Below are positions 43,480 through 51,912 of a stretch of 64,000 bases of DNA, piece after piece. Positions within the stretch are counted from its first letter, which is position 1. The number at the start of each line of letters is the position of its first letter. The stretch is taken from NCBI GenBank assembly GCA_965233665.1, contig CBDDTG010000029.1:1-64000 (forward strand). Direction: 5' to 3'. A model generated the notes under the pieces. The model saw only the letters and a list, made by a program, of their open reading frames with translations, was not told where the DNA came from and did not search any database. Origin of the DNA: Bacterioplanes sp965233665 (GTDB lineage: Bacteria > Pseudomonadota > Gammaproteobacteria > Pseudomonadales > Oceanobacteraceae). The position numbers and the translations under genes were made by a program.

Positions 43480-44668
43480 CGGCCTTCGCTTTACTGCGCG
43501 CAGCATCCACGGTGTCGGCTTTTGCCAAGGCCACGCCCATGCGACGACGACCGTGTATTTCCGGCTTACCGAACAGACGCAAATCCGTTCCCGGCTGGGC
43601 CAGAGCCTGGCGCAGCCCCACATACTGCAGTTGCTTGCTGTCCGCCTGCGGCAGCAATACGGCAGAAGCACTGGCTCCCAAGAGTTCGATCTCGGCAATC
43701 GGCAAACCTAAGATCGCACGGGCATGCAAGGCAAACTCCGACAGATTTTGCGATATCAAGGTCACCATGCCGGTGTCGTGTGGGCGCGGTGACACTTCAC
43801 TGAAAATCACCTCATCGCCACAAACGAACAACTCAACGCCAAACAAGCCCAAACCACCGAGCGCTGCGGTGATCTTATCCGCCACCCACTGCGATTGCTG
43901 CAGCGCAGCGGCCGACATGGCTTGTGGCTGCCACGATTCTTGATAATCGCCATTTTCCTGGCGGTGACCGATGGGTGCACAAAACTGTGTTTGCACGTCG
44001 CCATTTGCATCTAAGCTGCGCACCGTCAGCAGGGTAATTTCAAAGTCGAATGCGACAAATCCTTCAACAATGACACGACCTCCGCCGGCGCGGCCTCCCT
44101 CTTGTGCATACTGCCAGGCTGACTCCAGCTCGTTGGCACTGCGCATCAAGCTTTGGCCTTTGCCAGACGAACTCATGACAGGTTTGACCACACAAGGAAA
44201 GCCAATCGCTTCGGCAGCGCCAACAAACTCAGACCAGTCGCCAGCGAATTGATAGGGCGAGGTGGGCAAGTTCAGCTGCTCTGCTGCCAAGCGGCGAATG
44301 CCCTCGCGATTCATGGTCAGCTGCGTGGCTCTGGCGGTTGGCACCACACAAAAACCTTGCTGCTCCAACGCCACCAGCTCATCGGTTGCAATGGCTTCGA
44401 TCTCCGGCACGATCAAGCTTGGTTGCTCTTGCTCGATCACCGCTCGCAATGCGTCACCATCGAGCATATTGACCACATGACTGCGATCCGCCACTTGCAT
44501 GGCCGGTGCATGGGCGTAACGGTCAACGGCAATGACTTCACAGCCAAGACGTTTTAGCTCGATTGCCACCTCACGGCCAAGTTCGCCAGCACCGCACAAC
44601 AACACCCGCGTGGCGGTGTCAGAAAAGGGCGTGCCCAGCAGCGGCTGCGCAGCAAATGGATGATTCAT
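43454..44668 (-). CDS. purT: Formate-dependent phosphoribosylglycinamide formyltransferase PurT
   Basis: 404 residues from the ATG at 44668 (SD AGGAG). ATP-grasp enzyme of purine synthesis (GAR + formate + ATP). Sequence marks: ATRVLLCGAGELGREVAIEL, VIVPEIEAIATDELVAL, FPCVVKPVMSSSGKGQS, VIVEGFVAFDFEITLL and LFGVELFVCGDEVIFSEVSP. Last gene of the Nudix, gamma-carbonic anhydrase and DUF1289 cluster (13-base gap). Confidence 0.95.
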   Translation of the reverse strand: MNHPFAAQPLLGTPFSDTATRVLLCGAGELGREVAIELKRLGCEVIAVDRYAHAPAMQVADRSHVVNMLDGDALRAVIEQEQPSLIVPEIEAIATDELVALEQQGFCVVPTARATQLTMNREGIRRLAAEQLNLPTSPYQFAGDWSEFVGAAEAIGFPCVVKPVMSSSGKGQSLMRSANELESAWQYAQEGGRAGGGRVIVEGFVAFDFEITLLTVRSLDANGDVQTQFCAPIGHRQENGDYQESWQPQAMSAAALQQSQWVADKITAALGGLGLFGVELFVCGDEVIFSEVSPRPHDTGMVTLISQNLSEFALHARAILGLPIAEIELLGASASAVLLPQADSKQLQYVGLRQALAQPGTDLRLFGKPEIHGRRRMGVALAKADTVDAARSKAKAVIAAIETR

Positions 44669-44681
44669 GATGGCTCCTGAT

Positions 44682-44879
44682 TCATAACGGCTCTTGGGTG
44701 GCAATAAAGTTAAATGAGGCGCGCTCGCGCTGGGCGACCTTTTCAAGCACACGGCGTTTGTCGTCATCGCTTAGGCGACCCCAAACGGTAATTTCAGCCG
44801 CCGTTCGATAGCAGCCAAGGCAAACGTCGTTTTCATCTAGGGCACAGATGCTGACGCAGGGAGAAGCAACGGCGGTCAT
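44682..44879 (-). CDS. DUF1289 small Cys-rich protein
   Basis: 65 residues with the DUF1289 signature SPCVSICALDENDVCLGCYRT followed by EITVWGRLSDDDKRRVL; four Cys (CxxxC...CxxC) probably bind Fe or Zn. It overlaps the gamma-carbonic anhydrase gene by 4 bp. Function unknown, but small DUF1289 proteins are very often encoded beside metabolic enzymes. Confidence 0.85.
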   Translation of the reverse strand: MTAVASPCVSICALDENDVCLGCYRTAAEITVWGRLSDDDKRRVLEKVAQRERASFNFIATQEPL

Positions 44880-45400
44880 AGTTCAATTACCTTTAAATCC
44901 TGTCGATAGCGTTTGGCATTGGCCACGTAATGCGCAGCACTGGCTTCTAGCAACTGCTGTTGCTGCGGCGATAGCGCCCGTTTAATCGCTGCCGGTGCAC
45001 CAACCACCAAGGAGCCATCGGGAATGTCCATCCCCTCGGGTACCAGGGTGTGCGCACCGATGATGCAGTGGTGACCAATGCGCGCACGGTTAAGTACCAC
45101 GGCGTGAATACCGACCAGCGTGAAATCCCCCACCACACAACCATGCAGCATGGCTTGATGGCCGACGGTAATGCCACGCCCTAAGGTCAGCTCTATGCCA
45201 GCATCGGTATGCAACACGGCACCGTCTTGGATATTGCTCTCTTCTCCCACGGTAATGCGATGGTTGTCGCCGCGTAGCACCGCGCCAAACCAAACACTGC
45301 TGCGAGAGCGCAGTTCAACATCACCAATAACAGAGGCGTTGTCCGCTACAAAGACTTCTGATGCGATGCTGGGGCGGCGCTCGCCCAGTTGATAAAACAT
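44876..45400 (-). CDS. Gamma-carbonic anhydrase-like hexapeptide protein (YrdA type)
   Basis: 174 residues of left-handed beta-helix repeats (VIGDVELRSRSSVWFGAVLR, GDNHRITVGEESNIQDGAVLH). Histidines for a metal (DGAVLHTDAG, VGHQAMLHGC) match the gamma class, and it ends in a short C-terminal helix. A zinc-bound trimer is likely; activity as a true carbonic anhydrase is not certain for YrdA-type members. The ATG at 45400 is preceded by GGAGG. Confidence 0.85.
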   Translation of the reverse strand: MFYQLGERRPSIASEVFVADNASVIGDVELRSRSSVWFGAVLRGDNHRITVGEESNIQDGAVLHTDAGIELTLGRGITVGHQAMLHGCVVGDFTLVGIHAVVLNRARIGHHCIIGAHTLVPEGMDIPDGSLVVGAPAAIKRALSPQQQQLLEASAAHYVANAKRYRQDLKVIEL

Positions 45401-45415
45401 GCCTACCTCCAAAGA

Positions 45416-45988
45416 TCAGCCGATGCGGTAGTCGATCTGGCAATCCCAGTAATGGTTCATAAATTCGGTAATCATCATCGCCGTCAGGCCCCAGATGTGG
45501 AATGACTGATAGTCGTAACTGGGGATGCGAACATGACCGCGCTCGAAGTAACTTACCGGAGGCTGCTGAAACAAACTAACGGGCGGTAGAAAAACCGCAT
45601 CGAGCTCGCCGGGGTTCGGCGTCAAAGTCAACCCCGGGGGAATCACCGCCAGAATCGGCGTTACTAGATAACCAAAGCGGGACACGACTTGATTCAGCTC
45701 ACCTATCACAGTGACGTCCTGCGGCGATAGGGCAACTTCCTCTTCTGCCTCGCGCAACGCCGTCACAATTAGGTTGTCATCCTCGGGGTCTTGCTTGCCG
45801 CCTGGAAAGGCCACCTCACCGCTGTGTGATGACAAATGCGCTGCACGCTGGGTGAGCAATAACCGCGGCTCCGGCTCATCGGTCAGCGCCACCAGCACCG
45901 CCGCCGCGGCAAGATCGGTTTGATGTATGCGACGACGGGCCTGCTGCTGCCAGCGGCCTTGTAAATAGGGCTTCAGCGCTTGATTCAT
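45416..45988 (-). CDS. Nudix hydrolase (CoA pyrophosphatase/NudL-like)
   Basis: 190 residues with Nudix box GGKQDPEDDNLIVTALREAEEE, preceded by VAFP. The NudL-type second motif (LLTQRAAHLSSHSGEVAFPG) is the UPF0035 sequence that distinguishes CoA pyrophosphatases. It is first in a four-gene operon followed by the gamma-carbonic anhydrase gene (15-base gap). The C-terminus shows HIWGLTAMMITEFM. Confidence 0.88.
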   Translation of the reverse strand: MNQALKPYLQGRWQQQARRRIHQTDLAAAAVLVALTDEPEPRLLLTQRAAHLSSHSGEVAFPGGKQDPEDDNLIVTALREAEEEVALSPQDVTVIGELNQVVSRFGYLVTPILAVIPPGLTLTPNPGELDAVFLPPVSLFQQPPVSYFERGHVRIPSYDYQSFHIWGLTAMMITEFMNHYWDCQIDYRIG

Positions 45989-46147
45989 GCAGCGCAGTTT
46001 ACTGAGTTTGGCGCCACAGCACCAGCTAGAACAGGCGTTAGGAGTCGCCTATCAAGGATGAAAGACAGCCGCTAAGTGCGGTCTTCAAAGTGCTTTTCTA
46101 ATAATTTTTTCGTACTCTGAACAGGTATTCAGACAAGAGAATTTCCC

Positions 46148-46531
46148 ATGTCCCTGGCCAGCCCAACCCAACGCGGTGAGCTGACTGAGTTACCCGACCC
46201 GGATGAGCTGCACCGCCTGGCAGAGCAGCAACCCGAAGCACTGGAAGCCCTGCGTCAACATATGGTTCAGCAGCTGATCGATCAATCGCCGCAACGCCTC
46301 AAGCACCGCTTGCAAGGCTTGCAGTTCCGCATTGATATGGAACGTCAACGTTGCAAAACCCCCATGGCAGCATGCCTTAAATTGTCAGGCATGATGCATG
46401 ACAGCCTCGGCGACTTGCAGTCTGCTCTGATTGGCGACTACCAGCCATATGACGGCGCTAGCGCCACCGTAACGTGCTTACAAAACCGCGCTGAACGCCA
46501 ACAGTCACAGACGTTAGAAGCTCAAGACTAG
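46148..46531 (+). CDS. DUF3135 protein
   Basis: 127 residues, polar and helical. The pattern LPDPDELHRLAEQQPEALEA, then FRIDMERQRCKTPMAACLKL is DUF3135. The function is unknown. The stop at 46529-46531 is immediately followed by a relic of the MITE type A family, which could have changed the original C-terminus. Confidence 0.75.
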   Translation: MSLASPTQRGELTELPDPDELHRLAEQQPEALEALRQHMVQQLIDQSPQRLKHRLQGLQFRIDMERQRCKTPMAACLKLSGMMHDSLGDLQSALIGDYQPYDGASATVTCLQNRAERQQSQTLEAQD

Positions 46532-46631
46532 GGCTGATTTTCGATGTGGCTGGCTAGAGCGGCAAATTGGCTTTGTGATCTGGAGCCCTCTGGCGATCCA
46601 GAGCAGGAACTGACTTATTCTGGGGAGCCCC
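46532..46631. mobile_element. Truncated, diverged MITE type A relic
   Basis: GGCTAGAGCGGCAAATTGGC at 46552 and the following CCCTCTGGCGATCCAGAGC match, in inverse orientation, the left third of the elements at 16869 and 17336. The relic ends near TGGGGAGCCCC, a damaged version of the terminal repeat. The other two thirds are absent. This shows an older wave of the same family. Confidence 0.7.
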
Positions 46632-46691
46632 AAGGACTGTTCTGACATCTCCATCCTAGTTACACTCCAGTGGCTAATAAGGAGATGCAGC

Positions 46692-47231
46692 ATGAAGTTT
46701 TGCAGCCATTGCGCCGCCACGGTCAGCAAGCGTATACCCGACGGAGACAACCGAGAGCGTTTTATCTGTGACCGGTGCGACGTCATCTTTTATGACAACC
46801 CACGCATCGTGGCCGGTACCATTCCCGTGTGGCAAAACCAGATTTTGCTCTGCCGACGCGCCATCGAGCCACGGCGTGGCTATTGGACCTTACCGGCTGG
46901 CTTTATGGAAAATGGCGAAAGCACCGAGCAAGCCGCACAGCGGGAAACGCAGGAAGAAGCCTGCGCCGAGGTTGAGATGGGCCAACTATTCAGCATGATC
47001 ACAGTGCCGCACATTGACCAGGTGCATATTTTCTTTACCGCTACATTAAAAGACGGCCAGTTTGCCGCTGGTGATGAGAGCCTGGAAGTCGCACTGTTTG
47101 CCGAGCAGGACATTCCTTGGCAAGAGCTGGCCTTTCCGACGGTCAAGCAAACCCTGCAACGCTTCTTTAAACGCGACACGGCTGCTGTACACGTGTTCGA
47201 CATTCTGCCTCAGCAGGCCTTGCGCTTATAG
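46692..47231 (+). CDS. Nudix hydrolase with N-terminal zinc ribbon
   Basis: 179 residues. A zinc ribbon MKFCSHCAATV...FICDRCDVIFYDNPR (CxxC...CxxC) precedes a Nudix box GFMENGESTEQAAQRETQEEACAEV. This layout is close to NADH pyrophosphatase/ADP-ribose hydrolases, though only part of the NudC sequence is present. The ATG at 46692 has an AAGGAG site. The 3' end overlaps the convergent Nif3-like gene by 6 bases. Confidence 0.85.
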   Translation: MKFCSHCAATVSKRIPDGDNRERFICDRCDVIFYDNPRIVAGTIPVWQNQILLCRRAIEPRRGYWTLPAGFMENGESTEQAAQRETQEEACAEVEMGQLFSMITVPHIDQVHIFFTATLKDGQFAAGDESLEVALFAEQDIPWQELAFPTVKQTLQRFFKRDTAAVHVFDILPQQALRL

Positions 47232-47537
47232 ATCCAGCAGCGGCCAGACTTCATACGCCGGCTCTTCGTAAGGATGCGCCTGGCGCAAAGCAGACAGCGC
47301 CGCCTCAATGCAATCGGGCGGACACAGCATTTCGACCCGCCATTCGGTGACCCGCTCAAGCGCCCCCACCTCGCCAATCGCCGGATTGGCGCCTAGCATT
47401 GGGCGAAACTGGCCCTGCCCCAAGGTTTGCCAGCAGCATTCACCGTAGTTGCCCAAGCGTCCAGCACCGCTGGCAAACACCGCTTGCTTAACCGGCTCGA
47501 TGTCCGCTTCTGGCACAAAGAAGGCGAGTTTGTACAT
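47226..47537 (-). CDS. Nif3/YqfO C-terminal-like small protein
   Basis: 103 residues that correspond to the insert domain of YqfO/Nif3 proteins: YKLAFFVPEADIEPVKQAVF, then GAGRLGNYGECCWQTLGQGQ, and AHPYEEPAYEV. It is a free-standing small version with no Nif3 catalytic domain. Related single-domain proteins are widely conserved in gammaproteobacteria. Its function is unknown. Confidence 0.85.
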   Translation of the reverse strand: MYKLAFFVPEADIEPVKQAVFASGAGRLGNYGECCWQTLGQGQFRPMLGANPAIGEVGALERVTEWRVEMLCPPDCIEAALSALRQAHPYEEPAYEVWPLLDL

Positions 47538-47695
47538 GATCTTTCCTACTTATGACTTAAATTAATCGTTCGTTGGCCGATACACCTTACACTGGCATAA
47601 GCTGTCTACCCAGTTTTACCCTGGCGCCAACTTTGTGCAGGTGTTAGACAGCTGAACTAACCTTTATTGACTCAACCAGCAGGATCGGATGCAAC

Positions 47696-49306
47696 ATGCC
47701 GCGCAAGGCGTTAACCATACAAGGCAAAGTGTACCTCGCTCTGGGCTCTATTTTCGTGCTGGTACTGGCAGTCGTCATCAGTATCGCGGTAAATGCCGAG
47801 CGTGATTTAAGCCGCAACATGGTGCACAACCAGCTAAAAGATCGAGCATCAAGTTATCTCGACACCATGAATCTGTTAATGATTTCTGGCGCCATGGCCA
47901 ACCGCGAAATGGTGCGCGAGAAAATGCTGTCGGATAAAAACATCACTGAAGCCCGTATGCTGAGAGCGCCGCTGGTCGATAAATACTATGGCGAAGGCTT
48001 CCCACACGAATATGCCCAAGATGATCTGGATCGCAAAGCCTTGGCCGGCGAAGAGATTTTCCACCAGGACTATGGCCCGGATGGCCATACCATAACCTTT
48101 GTGACCCCAGTGATTGCCGAAGAAGACTACCGCGGCACCAATTGCTTAACCTGCCATCAGGCGCAACAGGGCGACATACTGGGTGCCATTCGCGTCACTT
48201 ACAACCTGGATGACTTAGACGCTGAAATCCGCAATAACATGGTGACCATGGGCGTCGCGCAAGGCGTTTTATTTATTGCGGCCCTGGTCGTTCTTTCTTT
48301 GCTGCTGCGTCGGGTGATCATCAGTCCGGTGCGACAGATGCACCGCACGTTAGAGCACATGGAGCGTGAATCAGACCTCACTCACCGGGTCAAAGTCAGC
48401 AGCAATGACGAAATCGGTCATGCTGGCCAAGCACTGAATCAGATGATTAAGCGCTTTTCTGACTCTTTAAACGAGGTGGTGAAAGCCGCAACGGAGCTGG
48501 AATCATCCGCCCAGAACATTGACCAATCATCGCGACAGGCGCTGGATGCGGTCGATTTACAGCGCCAGGAAACCGACCAGGTCAACACCTTAATTGAGCG
48601 CTTGCATGAATCCATTCATAGCGTGCAATACAACGCCGAGCAAAGCTCAGCCGCGTCGCACAGCGCCATCGAGGTCGCCCGCTCCGGAGTGGCCAAAACA
48701 GACCAAGCATCGGCCACCATCGAGCGCATGAATCAGGCCATTAGCTCCACCGCACAGGTCATCGCGTCATTGGATGAACGCAGTGCCAATGTGGGTAACG
48801 TATTGAGCGTTATCAAAGGCATTGCCGAACAAACCAACTTATTGGCATTGAATGCCGCCATTGAAGCTGCCCGCGCGGGTGAAAGCGGCCGCGGCTTCGC
48901 CGTCGTGGCGGATGAAGTTCGCACCTTATCGCAGCGCACGCACGAATCGGCCCAAGAAATCGAAGGCATGATTGGTCAATTACAGGATGAAGCTCGCAAA
49001 GCCGTCTCCTCCATGGCAGATGCGCAAAGCACGTCAGAAAGTGGCATGGAGCAAGTGCATGAAGCGGCGGCTGCGTTGCACAGCATGGTCAGCCACGTCG
49101 AAGAAATGGCCAAGCTGAATCAGCAAACCTTAGAGCGAATGTCCGATCAAGTGACCGTGGGTAAAGAGGTAGCCACCAGTGTTGAAAGCATTTCCGAACA
49201 TGCGGTTAACACCACCCAAAGCGCTGCGCAAACAACGGACATCGCCAGCCGTCTGGTAGACGTTGCGCAGTACCTGGCGACGCTGGTGAAGCGCTTTAAA
49301 CTGTAA
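47696..49306 (+). CDS. Methyl-accepting chemotaxis protein with periplasmic c-type haem motif
   Basis: 536 residues. Membrane span 1 at about 13-34, periplasmic domain about 35-180, span 2 near 182-205, HAMP near 206-260, then an antiparallel coiled-coil signalling domain with IAEQTNLLALNAAIEAARAG and FAVVADEVRTLSQRT (the CheA/CheW-binding tip). Within the periplasmic domain is CLTCH (C150-x-x-C153-H154), a c-type haem attachment motif preceded by YRGTN. Such haem-c PAS-like sensors are known in chemoreceptors from metal reducers. It may sense redox or a gas. Confidence 0.92.
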   Translation: MPRKALTIQGKVYLALGSIFVLVLAVVISIAVNAERDLSRNMVHNQLKDRASSYLDTMNLLMISGAMANREMVREKMLSDKNITEARMLRAPLVDKYYGEGFPHEYAQDDLDRKALAGEEIFHQDYGPDGHTITFVTPVIAEEDYRGTNCLTCHQAQQGDILGAIRVTYNLDDLDAEIRNNMVTMGVAQGVLFIAALVVLSLLLRRVIISPVRQMHRTLEHMERESDLTHRVKVSSNDEIGHAGQALNQMIKRFSDSLNEVVKAATELESSAQNIDQSSRQALDAVDLQRQETDQVNTLIERLHESIHSVQYNAEQSSAASHSAIEVARSGVAKTDQASATIERMNQAISSTAQVIASLDERSANVGNVLSVIKGIAEQTNLLALNAAIEAARAGESGRGFAVVADEVRTLSQRTHESAQEIEGMIGQLQDEARKAVSSMADAQSTSESGMEQVHEAAAALHSMVSHVEEMAKLNQQTLERMSDQVTVGKEVATSVESISEHAVNTTQSAAQTTDIASRLVDVAQYLATLVKRFKL

Positions 49307-49312
49307 AAGGCT

Positions 49313-49564
49313 TTAGGAGGTCAGCTGCTCCAGCTCGATCAAGTTGCTCAATGCCTGCTGACGGTCCTCACCACACACACTGTGCTCGGCGCTAAAAGCG
49401 CCGCAAATAGCCGGACGACTGGGGTCGTTAAAGAGACGACATAACCCGTTTTCATCGAGCTGAACACAAGGAACGCCTGCCGGCTTACCCTTAGGCATAC
49501 CCGGAATCGGCACATGAATAGACGGGGCGATGCAGCAGGCGCCACAACCTAAGCGACAGTCCAT
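49313..49564 (-). CDS. YkgJ-family Cys-cluster protein
   Basis: 83 residues. Cys pattern CRLGCGACC...PCVQLDENGLCRLF...RPAICGAF is the CxxCxxCC-type zinc/iron-binding region of YkgJ (CxxCxxxC) proteins. It shares a stop/start base with the next gene upstream on the minus strand (49564). Confidence 0.85.
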   Translation of the reverse strand: MDCRLGCGACCIAPSIHVPIPGMPKGKPAGVPCVQLDENGLCRLFNDPSRPAICGAFSAEHSVCGEDRQQALSNLIELEQLTS

Positions 49565-49941
49565 CAGTAGCGGTACTTTTGTAATTGGCGACGCTGGTGC
49601 AGACGCATTTCTTTCAACATGGTCAGGTTATAGCGCAAAGCATAACCGCGAAAGCTGCGCAGCAAGGCGGGATCTTCCTCAAGGTTTTCATACGTTTTCC
49701 AGCGCCGGTTAAGCGCACGAATGGGGTAATCTTGGCTCAGCTCGCTGCGCTGCACATCCGTCAGCCCAGGCGTTTCCAAGCGTTCTTTCAACTGAATACC
49801 AACAAACTCAATGCGCCCTTCAGCAACGGCGGTTTTGGCATCAAGCACCGGATTCGCCAACTGGCTTAAATCATCCAGCGACCAACTTAGCGAAGGCATA
49901 ACAACCAACAGCCACAGCCAACTCAAAACAATGCGTTGCAT
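49564..49941 (-). CDS. Hypothetical exported protein
   Basis: 125 residues with a signal peptide (MQRIVLSWLWLLVVMPSLSW). The mature part is charged and helical (AVAEGRIEFVGIQLKERLET, RWKTYENLEEDPALLRSFRG) and ends in HQRRQLQKYRY. I recognise no family. It overlaps the YkgJ gene at one base and so is likely cotranscribed. Confidence 0.65.
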   Translation of the reverse strand: MQRIVLSWLWLLVVMPSLSWSLDDLSQLANPVLDAKTAVAEGRIEFVGIQLKERLETPGLTDVQRSELSQDYPIRALNRRWKTYENLEEDPALLRSFRGYALRYNLTMLKEMRLHQRRQLQKYRY

Positions 49942-50086
49942 GATATCCCCCAATCTCTGCCGCCATGATACGCCTGTGTCGTCAGCACTGAAACCATCGG
50001 CGACGACTCACCACCAAACACCACAGCTTGCGCCTTGCCAGGGGCTGGGATAGCCTCTGCAGCCAATTATCAGAGGAGCTCAGTCT

Positions 50087-50593
50087 ATGTTGGCTCGTTG
50101 CTGTGGTGTGCTATTGCTGCTTTGCGGCATGGCGGTTCAAGCACAGGACTACACGAACTTCCGTATTGGCGCGGGTGTATGGCAGTTTTCCGTTGACCCA
50201 GGACAACCGGATCAAAGCGATTATGGCTATGCCTTGATGGCTGAGTTTCCGCAATCCGAGCATGCGGGTTCACGCTTTTTGATCGTTGGCCTCAATGGCG
50301 AGCAAGACTTCTTACTGCGAGGCGTGGAGTCACAGCTGTACTGGGGGTGGGGCTTGGCCAGCGCAGGCTGGCGCTTATACAGCGGGCCGACTTGGCACTG
50401 GCAAAAAGCGCGCAGCAGCGGCAGCCGTCATCAAGTGCACAATGGCTGGGGCTGGCATTTAGGCACAGGATATCAATGGCGTGCCGTCACGCTGGATATC
50501 GCAGCCGGGTATCGCCTGGCCGATGATTATCGTGAGGCTGGCAAAACACCGACTGTGATGACCACCAGCGCAATGGTTAGCTATCGCTTTTAA
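50087..50593 (+). CDS. Predicted outer-membrane beta-barrel protein
   Basis: 168 residues with a signal peptide (MLARCCGVLLLLCGMAVQAQ). The mature part alternates hydrophobic and polar residues and is rich in Trp and Tyr (LYWGWGLASAGWRLYSGPTW, GWGWHLGTGYQWR), ending in SYRF with a terminal Phe, which is the usual barrel-sorting end. Eight strands would fit the length. A small porin-like or PagP-like role is possible; I do not recognise a specific family. Confidence 0.7.
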   Translation: MLARCCGVLLLLCGMAVQAQDYTNFRIGAGVWQFSVDPGQPDQSDYGYALMAEFPQSEHAGSRFLIVGLNGEQDFLLRGVESQLYWGWGLASAGWRLYSGPTWHWQKARSSGSRHQVHNGWGWHLGTGYQWRAVTLDIAAGYRLADDYREAGKTPTVMTTSAMVSYRF

Positions 50594-50626
50594 CACCTTT
50601 CACCACTCGACCGTTAAGGAACCTTT

Positions 50627-50779
50627 ATGCTCAACCCAGTTGCGGTGCAATACATGTCGCGTTCAGAAATAGAGCGACTGATGTATAGCCTCAAAGCCGA
50701 CCAAGATAATACCCAAGCGCAACTGTTTGAAGCACTGGTGCGCCGGTTGCTGGAGCTGATGGAGCAAAGCGCCTCTTGA
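50627..50779 (+). CDS. Small 50-residue protein overlapping the pseudouridine synthase gene
   Basis: ATG at 50627 with an AAGGA site. Sequence includes MSRSEIERLMYSLKADQ and LFEALVRRLLELMEQSAS, an amphipathic helical pattern with no Cys or signal. The stop TGA (50777-50779) overlaps the TTG start of the next gene (50776). That arrangement implies translational coupling. Composition fits a real short protein but no family is known to me. Confidence 0.55.
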   Translation: MLNPVAVQYMSRSEIERLMYSLKADQDNTQAQLFEALVRRLLELMEQSAS

Positions 50780-51429
50780 GCCTGCCCAACATCAACCTAT
50801 TGCATCGCGCCAATGACTGGCTCGCCATTGAAAAACCCGCGGGCGTTAGCTTGCACAATGAAGACGGTCAAGGACTGCTTGCTCAACTAAGCCAGCAGTG
50901 GCAACAACCGCTGTGGCCGGTTCACCGGTTGGACAAAGTTACCTCAGGCATTCTCATCATCGCCCAAAGTGCAGTGGCGGCAGCGCGATTCGGTCAGCTG
51001 TTTGAGCAGCGCCAAATTAACAAATACTACGTCGCCGTCAGCAGCGCCAAAGCAAAAAAGAAACAGGGCTGGGTAAAGGGTGACATGGAACGTACGCGCA
51101 ATGGCAGCTGGAAACTGACACGCCAGCAAAGCCACCCAGCAGTCACGCGCTTTATCAGCCACTTTGATGCTGAGTCTCAGCGTCGACAGTATTTGTTAAA
51201 GCCGGAAACTGGGCGCACGCATCAGCTGCGCGTGGCGATGAAAAGCCTGGGCTGTGCCATTGATGGCGACGCGCGTTACGGTGGGGCCGCGGCTGAACGC
51301 ACCCACTTACACGCCTATGGCTTAGATTTTGAAGACAGCGGCCAGCTAATTCGCCTGCTGTGCCCGCCCCCAATCTGCTGGGGACGGCTGCCAGACGCTT
51401 GGCAAGCGCCTTGGCAATGCTTTCACTGA
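50776..51429 (+). CDS. RluA-family pseudouridine synthase
   Basis: 217 residues, TTG start. The RluA motif HRLDKVTSGILIIAQS (catalytic Asp in HRLD) is at about 50-65; LKPETGRTHQLRVAMKSLGCAIDGDARYG follows at about 137-165. There is no S4 domain, so it belongs to a short RluA-like branch that isomerises a uridine in rRNA or tRNA. Its target is not known. Convergent overlap of 7 bases with the glutaredoxin gene. Confidence 0.88.
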   Translation: MSLPNINLLHRANDWLAIEKPAGVSLHNEDGQGLLAQLSQQWQQPLWPVHRLDKVTSGILIIAQSAVAAARFGQLFEQRQINKYYVAVSSAKAKKKQGWVKGDMERTRNGSWKLTRQQSHPAVTRFISHFDAESQRRQYLLKPETGRTHQLRVAMKSLGCAIDGDARYGGAAAERTHLHAYGLDFEDSGQLIRLLCPPPICWGRLPDAWQAPWQCFH

Positions 51430-51659
51430 GCGCCTAGCAAGGCCGCCAACTCGGTGTAGCCACCCACATACTCGGTGCCGTTAAAGATTTGCGGCACCGT
51501 TTCCACTGGCTTACCCACGGTCTTTTCTAGGTCAGCCTTACTGATCCCTTCTTCATTGATATCAACGTATTTGAAAGGGATCTCTCGGATCTCGCACAGT
51601 TCTTTCGCGCGGCGGCAGTAGCCACAGCCCTCACGGCCAAAAATCGTCATCGGACCCAT
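51423..51659 (-). CDS. Glutaredoxin (CGYC active site)
   Basis: 78 residues, a single thioredoxin-fold domain. The redox motif is GREGCGYCRRAKEL (C12-x-x-C15), with the cis-Pro region TVPQIFNGTEYVGGYTEL (TVPxIF, GGYxEL), the GSH-binding part of class I glutaredoxins. It reduces protein disulfides with glutathione. Confidence 0.92.
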   Translation of the reverse strand: MGPMTIFGREGCGYCRRAKELCEIREIPFKYVDINEEGISKADLEKTVGKPVETVPQIFNGTEYVGGYTELAALLGAQ

Positions 51660-51912
51660 AACGTTCTCTCCTCTACTGGCCTTGCTTGGCCAACTATAAA
51701 ACTTATTAATAAGCCATCAAACGATGAGCTGAGACTAGCCGCTCAACGCTTGTGGCCATGCAATTTGGCTATAGTGTGTGTCAACTTAACCCATGTTCAC
51801 AATCGAAAATTCCAATCATGCTGATAGCAACCCGCCAAACAATTACAATATTCCCATGAAGTAATATACAATTAAGTAATCGTGCCGCCGCAACCTACAG
51901 CGAGGAGTTGCC

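Noticed and set aside
43336..43698. Minus-strand open frames across the diguanylate cyclase end
   Set aside because: Shadow frames of the overlapping real genes; only the 26-base convergent overlap with purT is real.
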